DNA of 7,571 nt from Chitinophagaceae bacterium (lineage in GTDB: Bacteria > Bacteroidota > Bacteroidia > Chitinophagales > Chitinophagaceae): NCBI GenBank assembly GCA_003534175.1, contig DPFD01000246.1, positions 990 to 8,560 of the forward strand, read 5' to 3'. This document shows positions 1 through 5,237 of the stretch, piece by piece. A program made the translations under genes and the position numbers. Each line of letters starts with the position of its first letter. The stretch's first letter is position 1. Under the pieces are notes generated by a model. It was not told where the DNA came from. It did no database searches and worked only from the letters and a program-made list of their open reading frames with translations.

Positions 1-228
1 TCGACTTAAGGTAGCCACATTGTAATTCGATTTCAATAAGGTGACAAGATATTCAGTCATGGGTGTTTTACCCGTTCCTCCCAGTGCAAGGTTGCCTACA
101 CAAATAATGGGAAAATTAAATCCTGTTGATTTCAGGATGCCCTTGTTGTAGAGCCAGTGCCTTCCCTTCAGGATGGTTCCGTACAGTCCGGATATGGGAT
201 ACAGTATATAATTTTTTTTTGGGCTCAA
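1..228 (-). CDS. lpxK: Tetraacyldisaccharide 4'-kinase (lipid A 4'-kinase), N-terminal part; truncated by window edge
   Basis: LpxK transfers the gamma-phosphate of ATP to the 4' position of the tetraacyl disaccharide in lipid A synthesis, at the inner face of the cytoplasmic membrane. About 76 N-terminal residues are visible. They carry the family's membrane-proximal segment (YPISGLYG), then an aromatic/basic stretch, then FPIICVGNLALGGTGKTP, which contains the Walker A loop GGTGKTP, followed by a segment ending ATLSR. The gene runs off the left edge. There is no in-frame ATG: a TAA, the stop of the preceding cyclo-ligase gene, lies immediately upstream in the same frame. The start is therefore probably TTG at 228, or less likely ATT at 240, which would match the usual N-terminal length slightly better. 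Codons 3-6 contain a run of nine A. It is last of the visible genes in the minus-strand cluster. The product call is firm and the start is uncertain. Confidence 0.9.
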   Translation of the reverse strand, partial: MSPKKNYILYPISGLYGTILKGRHWLYNKGILKSTGFNFPIICVGNLALGGTGKTPMTEYLVTLLKSNYNVATLSR

Positions 229-240
229 TATTGAATGAAT

Positions 241-804
241 TTAGAATGGATAATATCCATTCGGTGTTATACAATAGTTTAAAGGTACATCACCCTCAAA
301 CACGTCAGAAATTTCATGCACCGGATCAAAGTAACTAAAGCCCACGGTAATTACATCTTTGCGGCAAAGTTTCAGGAACCGGTCGTAGAATCCTTTACCA
401 TAACCCACACGGTTACCCGATAAATCTGCAATAATTAAAGGGACAAAAACCATATCAATTTCCCGTGGGTCAATTGGATGTCCGTCTACCGGCTCATCTA
501 TTTCCATGTTGTTTTTTAAAAATGCAGTATCAGCATCAGTAATCACGGGTATCAGATTATGTCCTTTCATTACCGGATAAACAAATTGTACTGCCGGGTT
601 CTTAAAAACACAATAATCTTCGATAAAGGCCGTGTTGAACTCAGCAAATTTTTCAAGCGGTGCATACGTCATGATCGTATCCGGAATTTCAATGCCACAG
701 TGTTGGAACTGAATCAGCATCAGGTCGTCCATTTTAGAGCGTTCACTATCAGTAAGGGCCAAACGTTGTGCGCGATAAATTTTACGGAGTTCCTGCTTAA
801 TCAT
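241..804 (-). CDS. 5-formyltetrahydrofolate cyclo-ligase (5,10-methenyl-THF synthetase)
   Basis: This cytoplasmic enzyme uses ATP to convert 5-formyl-THF to 5,10-methenyl-THF, returning the storage folate to the one-carbon pool. The 187-residue product has the normal family length. The N-terminus is the typical basic helix (MIKQELRKIYRAQR). Residues 100-112 hold the E-x-D-E-P-x-D-G region. Residues 119-144 hold VFVPLIIADLSG followed by the diagnostic ATP/phosphate loop NRVGYGKGFYDRFL. The C-terminus has the expected DVPLNYCITP strand. The start is the ATG 2 bp after the rsmD stop, which suggests translational coupling, and its stop immediately precedes the lpxK reading frame. It is known as fau/ygfA in E. 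coli and MTHFS in eukaryotes. Nothing unusual is seen. Confidence 0.96.
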   Translation of the reverse strand: MIKQELRKIYRAQRLALTDSERSKMDDLMLIQFQHCGIEIPDTIMTYAPLEKFAEFNTAFIEDYCVFKNPAVQFVYPVMKGHNLIPVITDADTAFLKNNMEIDEPVDGHPIDPREIDMVFVPLIIADLSGNRVGYGKGFYDRFLKLCRKDVITVGFSYFDPVHEISDVFEGDVPLNYCITPNGYYPF

Positions 805-806
805 AA

Positions 807-1346
807 CTATTCATTTTCAAAAAATGAAAACAATGTGGTGCCGTAATTCCTTTCCATTACGAAGCCGGGGTTTGTTTTGTATTGATTACGGGGTGTATGT
901 TCCAGAATAAACAATCCGTTCTGAGCGATTAATTTTTTTTGATGAATCAATTTAGGGAGATCGTCGATACGGGTTAAGGCATATGGCGGGCCTGCAAAAA
1001 TGAAATCGAAGCGATCGTTACAATGTTCCAGGAATTTAAATACATCCATCTGAATCACCTTCAGCTGAGTTATACCCAATTGATCGGCCGTTTTTTTTAT
1101 AAATGCTGCCATTACAGGATCTTTCTCCACCACAGTTTGATCGGCTGCTCCCCTACTGGCTAGTTCGTATGAAATGGAGCCGGTTCCCCCAAACAAATCA
1201 AGGGTTTTAATGCCTTCAAAATCAATCCGGTTTTGGAGAATATTGAATAAACCTTCTTTGGCGATGTCGGTAGTAGGACGAGTATGTGGCATTTTTGCCG
1301 GTGGATTTATTTTTCTTCCTCCATATGTGCCACTGATGATTCTCAT
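807..1346 (-). CDS. rsmD: 16S rRNA (guanine(966)-N2)-methyltransferase RsmD
   Basis: RsmD methylates N2 of G966 of 16S rRNA in the assembled 30S subunit, using SAM. The 179-residue product has the usual length. It begins with the family's MRIISGTYGGRKI strand, then the RNA-binding signature RPTTDIAKEGLFNIL (23-37). SAM motif I is LDLFGGTGS (49-57), and the acidic ribose-binding end of strand 2 is VVEKD (72-76). The catalytic motif IV, normally (D/N)PPY/F, here reads GPPY (119-122): codon 992-990 is GGC where GAC would give Asp. The rest of the fold is intact. Its ATG overlaps the TGA of the DUF3822 gene (ATGA), so the two are translationally coupled. Family identity is secure. Full catalytic competence depends on whether Gly119 is tolerated. 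Confidence 0.95.
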   Translation of the reverse strand: MRIISGTYGGRKINPPAKMPHTRPTTDIAKEGLFNILQNRIDFEGIKTLDLFGGTGSISYELASRGAADQTVVEKDPVMAAFIKKTADQLGITQLKVIQMDVFKFLEHCNDRFDFIFAGPPYALTRIDDLPKLIHQKKLIAQNGLFILEHTPRNQYKTNPGFVMERNYGTTLFSFFENE

Positions 1347-2143
1347 AAAATTGCTGCGGTAAGTTGACTGAAATAATGATGGGCAGATGAATCCATTGAT
1401 TCGGGCATAGACAACCTCGAAGGTTCGGGTTGAATATTTAAGAAGTACCTGCTACATTCTTTATAGAGGTTTGATTCGTGATCAACCATCCCGGATATGT
1501 ACAATGAAATAGTTTCCCTGTTCAAAGAATAAATGTCGCAGATGTTCAGTAAATGATACGCTACATCCGTTGGAGTTTGATAATCAAAATATTGAACAAG
1601 ATGCAATATGTTGTTTTGCACCAGAAGCACTTTAATGTAATTCGGATACACTGAGCAGGATAATCCCTCATTACATGCTGCAATCTGAAATTGAGTAGCA
1701 TGTTGAAATTGTACACCCTGAAAACGGGATTCAAAATAATGGGCAACAGGGGCGCCTACACGAAATACTATATCTGTTTGATTATCGCCCTGTACTTTAC
1801 CTGAATAAGTTACGCCATCTTCATTTCCAAAAAACAAACTCATCATTCTTACATCCACTTCTGTTTTATGATATTCTACAGGAACAATTAAGGATTCTTT
1901 GTTATTAAACAAAAGTTTCACGTGCAGATGTTCTAATCCCGATACATTCAGTACCTGTTGAATTTGAGCAGGATATTCTTTGGAATCAGTACCGTTGAAT
2001 TGAAAAGCTCTGATGCCTTTAACTGACTTTTCTTCAAGGTTATACCAAACAATGGTTATACCGTAGCCACCCACTTCTACGAGGATGTGCCCGGCTCCTG
2101 AAATGGGTTGATCATCATTGGATGAGTTGTACAATGCTTTCAC
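1343..2143 (-). CDS. DUF3822 family protein (probable actin-like ATPase fold, function unknown)
   Basis: This is an uncharacterised protein of a family largely confined to Bacteroidota and commonly found next to rsmD, as here. With a GTG start at 2143 it has 266 residues beginning VKALYNSSNDD. An upstream ATG at 2239 would add 32 residues, but those run antisense through the start of the divergent transporter gene and do not look like a native N-terminus, so GTG is preferred; TTG at 2134 is another option. The codons just upstream contain GGAGG, three bases before the GTG. Visible structure: an early strand hairpin (ILVEVGGYGITIVWYN) and a second one (YIKVLLVQNNILHLVQYFDY) followed by a helix and ISLYISG. 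This two-lobe strand pattern fits the actin/PilM-like fold; from memory, a Bacteroides member was solved with an actin-like ATPase fold. No convincing intact nucleotide-binding DxG motif is seen. Cytoplasmic; no signal peptide. Gene order suggests a link to ribosome maturation, but this is inference. Confidence 0.85.
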   Translation of the reverse strand: MKALYNSSNDDQPISGAGHILVEVGGYGITIVWYNLEEKSVKGIRAFQFNGTDSKEYPAQIQQVLNVSGLEHLHVKLLFNNKESLIVPVEYHKTEVDVRMMSLFFGNEDGVTYSGKVQGDNQTDIVFRVGAPVAHYFESRFQGVQFQHATQFQIAACNEGLSCSVYPNYIKVLLVQNNILHLVQYFDYQTPTDVAYHLLNICDIYSLNRETISLYISGMVDHESNLYKECSRYFLNIQPEPSRLSMPESMDSSAHHYFSQLTAAIL

Positions 2144-2191
2144 TTTCCTCCGTTTAGGATGGCAAAATACGATAATTTTGACTCCTTTATG
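2144..2191. promoter_or_regulatory. Candidate divergent control region between the DUF3822 operon and the MATE gene
   Basis: Two oppositely directed genes begin here, so at least one promoter must lie in or near this stretch unless it sits inside a neighbouring coding region. On the plus strand, TAATTTTG at 2173-2180 matches the Bacteroidota -7 box TAnnTTTG, 11 bp before ATG 2192. A good -33 TTTG at the usual distance is not seen, so the match is only suggestive. On the minus strand only a weak box-like TATTTTG (reading 2169 to 2163) is present. Confidence 0.3.
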
Positions 2192-3529
2192 GAGATAACA
2201 GCCAATGAAAACCTGAAAGTAAAGGTTAGTCATAAACAAATTCTCACTATTGCCCTGCCGATTACGCTGGCCATATTGATTCCTCAGATCAATATGCTCA
2301 CCAACAATATATTTTTGGGCAGGCTGAGTGAGGAAGCGTTAGGCAATGCAGGCATTACCGGCGTGTACTATCTCATATTTGCAGTGGCAGGTTCGGGGTT
2401 GAGCAATGCAATGCAAACGGTTTTTTCCAAGTATGCCGGGCGAAGTGAACCGGAGAAGTTAGCCATCATTCTTACCCAGGGTATCCGGATCAGTTTAATC
2501 TTATCATTTGCGGCAATCGTTTTTACCTGGTTCATAGCTCCGTACATTATGGAGCCATTTGCCGATCCGAAAGCCTTTTCCAAGGAGATGGAATTTCTCA
2601 GGATACGAATCTGGGGGCTTCCATTTTTAATCATGTTTCAATTGGGGAATGCTTTTTTGATATCTTCTTTAAACAGTAAATTATTGATGACAGGCTTTTT
2701 GTTTGAAGCCATGACGAATATTTTATTTGATTATTTACTCATTTTTGGAAATTTTGGATTTCCTGCGTTGGGGTTTAACGGAGCAGCGGTTGCTTCTGTA
2801 ATGGCTGAGTGCACTGGTATGTTGGTAGTGTATCTGGTTTTGTTCAAATCAGGATTAAAGAAACGTTATCGGTTGCTTGCTGATTTCAGATATGAATCGA
2901 TTCTCAGTAAAGAGATCATCAGGATATCGCTGCCATTGGTATTTCAATATGTGGTGAGTGTTACAACCTGGCTGGTATTCTTTATTTTGTTGGAATCTCG
3001 CGGACAAACGGCCAAGGCGGTGAGCAACACGATGCGCAATGTGTTTGGAATGTCAGGAGTATTTATCTGGGCCTTTGCAAGTGCCTGTAATAACATGGTG
3101 AGCAACATTATTGGTCAGGGTAAGCAGGCTGATGTGTTGAAGCTGGTTCGCATGATCATGATGTGGAGTATGTTATTCACTGCCATCATGGTGGGAGCTT
3201 TGAATCTGTTTCCGCATTTGTTTTTCAGAATGTTTGGTCAGGGCGAGAATTTTGTACAGGAGGGCACATCGGTTATCCGTATGGTTTCGTTGGGTATGAT
3301 ATTCATGAGCATGGCGAATGTGTGGCTGAATGCTGTAACGGGAACCGGTAGAACCAGGGTGAATTTATGGATTGAGATTGTAGCCATTATTTTGTATATG
3401 GTATACACCTGGTATTTTATGAAGGTTAATTACATTTCGTTAGCGGTTGCCTGGAGCAATGAGTTTATATATTGGTTATCGGTATTGGGTATGTCATATT
3501 GGTATATGAGAAGTGGAAGATGGAAGTGA
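2159..3529 (+). CDS. MATE family efflux transporter
   Basis: This inner-membrane cation-coupled antiporter belongs to the multidrug and toxic compound extrusion family; the substrate is unknown. The 456 residues are almost all hydrophobic segments separated by short polar loops, consistent with the family's twelve helices in two lobes. Helix 1 carries the family-like ITLAILIPQINMLTNNIFLG segment (about 35-54). The second lobe opens near ISLPLVFQYVVSVTTWLVFF (about 256-275). The C-terminus (YWYMRSGRWK) is a normal full-length ending. It starts at ATG 2159 as the longest form, but ATG 2192 (codon 12) is equally plausible, since homologues usually begin just a few residues before the KVSHKQI segment and a possible -7 box lies between the two ATGs. 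It is transcribed divergently from the DUF3822-rsmD cluster and is monocistronic, ending 48 bp before the first palindromic repeat. No frameshift is seen. Confidence 0.93.
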   Translation: MAKYDNFDSFMEITANENLKVKVSHKQILTIALPITLAILIPQINMLTNNIFLGRLSEEALGNAGITGVYYLIFAVAGSGLSNAMQTVFSKYAGRSEPEKLAIILTQGIRISLILSFAAIVFTWFIAPYIMEPFADPKAFSKEMEFLRIRIWGLPFLIMFQLGNAFLISSLNSKLLMTGFLFEAMTNILFDYLLIFGNFGFPALGFNGAAVASVMAECTGMLVVYLVLFKSGLKKRYRLLADFRYESILSKEIIRISLPLVFQYVVSVTTWLVFFILLESRGQTAKAVSNTMRNVFGMSGVFIWAFASACNNMVSNIIGQGKQADVLKLVRMIMMWSMLFTAIMVGALNLFPHLFFRMFGQGENFVQEGTSVIRMVSLGMIFMSMANVWLNAVTGTGRTRVNLWIEIVAIILYMVYTWYFMKVNYISLAVAWSNEFIYWLSVLGMSYWYMRSGRWK

Positions 3530-3576
3530 TTATGAGTATAAAAAATGTTGTGAAGTGGAACTTTGCGGAGAATGAT

Positions 3577-3599
3577 GGGGGCCGGACTTAAGTCCGTCT
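3577..3599 (-). repeat. Palindromic repeat copy 1 (inverted orientation)
   Basis: The perfect palindrome is CGGACTTAAGTCCG at 3583-3596. A G-run sits on its left side (GGGGGCC, 3577-3583), whereas copies 2-5 have the matching CCCC run on the right, so this copy is reversed relative to them. The right arm is degraded (GTC instead of GGCC). It lies 48 bp downstream of the MATE stop codon and could form a hairpin with a TTAA loop in that transcript. Confidence 0.85.
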
Positions 3600-3705
3600 T
3601 TGAAACTCGATACAGTTCAATCACGTGTACATTCTCTGTTTTCAGTAGTATTTACTCTAATAAGTAATGGTTCTAAACTACCCCTTATACATATTATTAC
3701 ACTAT

Positions 3706-3727
3706 GGCCGGACTTAAGTCCGGCCCC
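3706..3727 (+). repeat. Palindromic repeat copy 2
   Basis: A perfect 20-bp palindrome, GGCCGGACTTAAGTCCGGCC at 3706-3725, is followed by CC. It folds as an 8-bp stem with a TTAA loop. Its centre is 126 bp from that of copy 1. The flanks are AT-rich and unlike those of the other copies. Confidence 0.9.
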
Positions 3728-3829
3728 GAATGATTGGCTAAATATTCCTGTAAAAACTACAACCGTAATGAAATAGATTTGCCTATAAGAATTTTAATCG
3801 CAGCCTTTATCCGGCGTGGGTTATGCCTA

Positions 3830-3851
3830 TGCTGGACTTAAGTCCGGCCCC
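3830..3851 (+). repeat. Palindromic repeat copy 3 (one arm base changed)
   Basis: This reads GCTGGACTTAAGTCCGGC at 3831-3848, followed by CCC. One base in the left arm (T3833 for C) breaks the DNA palindrome, but in RNA it would still pair as U-G with G3846. The centre is 124 bp from copy 2. The trailing C run places it in the same orientation as copies 2, 4 and 5. Confidence 0.88.
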
Positions 3852-3920
3852 TGAAAAAAGATTCATTTTTCAGATTACGACTTCTTGTTAAGTAATAAAA
3901 TCACATTTCAGAGTAGCAAT

Positions 3921-3935
3921 AAACGGTTTTTTAAT
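3921..3935 (+). repeat. 15-bp direct repeat AAACGGTTTTTTAAT, copy A
   Basis: An exact 15-bp match to 4030-4044. It sits 4 bp before palindrome copy 4. The shared sequence outside the palindrome suggests that the repeat unit is, or once was, longer than 22 bp. Confidence 0.7.
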
Positions 3936-3939
3936 GCAC

Positions 3940-3961
3940 GGCCGGACTTAAGTCCGGCCCC
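3940..3961 (+). repeat. Palindromic repeat copy 4
   Basis: A perfect 20-bp palindrome identical to copy 2 at 3940-3959, followed by CC. The centre is 110 bp from copy 3, the shortest interval. It is preceded 4 bp upstream by the AAACGGTTTTTTAAT motif that also precedes copy 5. Confidence 0.9.
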
Positions 3962-4029
3962 AGGAATCTGTGTCAAAAATTTAAATGTTACATACCCCTC
4001 TAATGAGTAGGGTTAGTAGTGAAAGTTGG

Positions 4030-4044
4030 AAACGGTTTTTTAAT
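4030..4044 (+). repeat. 15-bp direct repeat AAACGGTTTTTTAAT, copy B
   Basis: The second exact copy, here 20 bp before palindrome copy 5. The 16-bp difference in spacing relative to copy A corresponds to an extra AT-rich stretch (4045-4063). Confidence 0.7.
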
Positions 4045-4064
4045 TACCGGCTGTAATATATCAC

Positions 4065-4086
4065 GGCCGGACTTAAGTCCGGCCCC
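4065..4086 (+). repeat. Palindromic repeat copy 5
   Basis: A perfect 20-bp palindrome at 4065-4084, identical to copies 2 and 4, followed by CC. The centre is 125 bp from copy 4. It lies 44 bp beyond the stop of the minus-strand TPR gene; read in that direction it presents GGGG then the palindrome, just as copy 1 does to the MATE transcript. Confidence 0.9.
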
Positions 4087-4130
4087 ACCCCTTCCTTCAT
4101 TTCTTATCGCTGAAAAATTACTTTCTTCAA

Positions 4131-4907
4131 CTACTTCCAAGACTTTAATAAATCCTTTGCCTCACGCTTTACCAACACATCATCCTCCGTATACTCCTTC
4201 ATCCCAATTACCGTCTGCAAATGTTGAAGGGCTTCTCTCTTCTCACCATTTCTGTGCTGTGCCTTGGCTAATTCCAGATAATTTAACATGAATAACGGCG
4301 CAAATTCCTGAGCCTTTTTATACGCCCTGATGGCCTCAGTCAGTGACGACGGAGGCATCCCTCCAAACAAAAGCTTTAATGCCGCTTTCTCAAACACATT
4401 CAAATTGCTCACCTCATAATGCCATTTGCCTAAAATATGCCAGGCTTTGAAGTTTGATGGATTTACCTGAAGTGCTACCTCAACATGCATTTTGATTTCT
4501 TTTGCAGCTTTTACTTTTTCCTTTCCGGATTGCGTCATACCAATCCTTCCCAAGGCCATGGCCATCGATACTCGTGCACCATCATCACGATCATTTACTG
4601 CTAACGCACGCTCAGCCAGTTCCAACGCATTCTGATAATATCGTAAACTGGTTTTTCTGTCACCCATACGCTTCCCTATCCTACTGTACAACTCACTGCT
4701 TTTCGACAGTGCATAAATGTTTTTCGGTTCATATTGTAACACCATCAACAACTTGTGCAACGAAGCTGTTTCATTCGGAACCTGTTCTAAACTGTCTGCT
4801 TCCGCAATCCACTGGCGAATGTTTTGCGCATGGGATACGTTCGCTGTAAAGAACAGCAACACAACAATGGTACATGTTATGAATGATTTCGGGAACGGCT
4901 GATACAT
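4131..4907 (-). CDS. Secreted TPR protein resembling RMDN (regulator of microtubule dynamics) family
   Basis: The 258-residue product has a Sec signal peptide: basic/polar start, hydrophobic core TIVVLLFFTANV (about 13-24), probable cleavage after SHA or SHAQ near 27-28, and no lipobox, so a periplasmic location is likely. The mature part is alpha-helical with TPR-like pairs: residues about 47-78 (cumulative ...YEPKNIYALSKSSELYSRIG), 86-118, 136-163 and 189-232. The stretch 157-184 (HILGKWHYEV...FEKAALKLLFGGMP) followed by EAIRAYKKAQEFAP and YTEDD matches, from memory, the core signature of animal RMDN1-3 TPR proteins; no microtubule role is implied in a bacterium. The start ATG overlaps the end of folB by 31 bp and is the only ATG before the signal core. 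It is last in the lipoprotein-trxB-folB cluster. Function unknown; binding to proteins or envelope components is inference. Confidence 0.82.
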   Translation of the reverse strand: MYQPFPKSFITCTIVVLLFFTANVSHAQNIRQWIAEADSLEQVPNETASLHKLLMVLQYEPKNIYALSKSSELYSRIGKRMGDRKTSLRYYQNALELAERALAVNDRDDGARVSMAMALGRIGMTQSGKEKVKAAKEIKMHVEVALQVNPSNFKAWHILGKWHYEVSNLNVFEKAALKLLFGGMPPSSLTEAIRAYKKAQEFAPLFMLNYLELAKAQHRNGEKREALQHLQTVIGMKEYTEDDVLVKREAKDLLKSWK

Positions 4908-5236
4908 ACTCCTAGTTTACCACTAAAATTTGATACAGGAGGATTTAATTTGTTAATGTTTATATCTATTCGGTAAATCCTTTCGTCAGATTGAAATATA
5001 CTTTCAATGATTGTTTCACCAAGGGTTTCCAGTAATGCATGAGGTTGATGCATCAGGGATTTTATAATGCCGTAAACCTTTACGTAATCAACAGTATCAG
5101 TTAACGCTTGAATTTGCTTTGGTGTAGTATAAAAAACTTCAACATCTGCTTCAAACCAACCGCCCAGCACAGTTTCCTCCTCAAATACACCGTGGTGAGC
5201 AAAGAAACGCAACTGATGTAAGCGTATACTGTTCAT
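4877..5236 (-). CDS. folB: Dihydroneopterin aldolase
   Basis: FolB cleaves 7,8-dihydroneopterin to 6-hydroxymethyl-dihydropterin and glycolaldehyde in cytoplasmic folate synthesis. The 119-residue product has the usual length. Motifs: LRFFAHHGVFEEE (9-21) with the substrate-contact region, VDY (49-51) with the conserved Tyr, LLETLGETI (68-76) with the pterin-anchoring Glu, and the catalytic Lys in NKLNPP (95-100). ATG 5236 is chosen over ATG 5257 because it lies 1 bp after the trxB stop (TAA-C-ATG) and gives the normal FolB start; the longer form would overlap trxB by 20 bp. The C-terminal tail (about 104-119) diverges from the usual ending and is where the next gene overlaps. Confidence 0.93.
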   Translation of the reverse strand: MNSIRLHQLRFFAHHGVFEEETVLGGWFEADVEVFYTTPKQIQALTDTVDYVKVYGIIKSLMHQPHALLETLGETIIESIFQSDERIYRIDININKLNPPVSNFSGKLGVCISRSRNHS

Positions 5237-5237
5237 G

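Larger units (their letters stand above)
3530..4130. other. Gene-free convergent intergenic region carrying a palindrome array
   Basis: About 600 bp lies between the stop of the MATE gene (plus) and the stop of the TPR gene (minus). Stops are frequent in all frames, and the few short open frames have no recognisable protein character. The DNA is AT-rich except for five GC-rich palindromes listed separately. No tRNA, rRNA, insertion sequence or transposase fragment is recognised. No classic U-tract terminator is seen after either gene, so the palindromes may serve as transcript ends. Confidence 0.75.

Noticed and set aside
3..10. GACTTAAG in lpxK as a sixth copy of the palindrome core
   Set aside because: Only eight bases match, with no GC-rich arms, and it lies within well-conserved LpxK coding sequence (TLSR).
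1343..2239. 298-residue form of the DUF3822 protein from ATG 2239
   Set aside because: The extra 32 residues are antisense to the conserved start of the MATE gene and look like out-of-frame translation; GTG 2143 gives a family-like N-terminus.
3577..4086. Regular palindromic repeats as a CRISPR array
   Set aside because: Repeats are 22 bp and the intervals between them are about 88-104 bp, far longer than CRISPR spacers. One copy is inverted, two are degraded, and no cas genes are present.
4019..4291. Plus-strand 90-residue open frame across the last palindrome
   Set aside because: It overlaps the 3' end of the TPR gene in antisense, has low-complexity Pro/Ser/Leu composition, and its DLSPAP stretch is just the palindrome translated. 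The same peptide appears in another spurious frame at copy 1 (3430-3624, minus).
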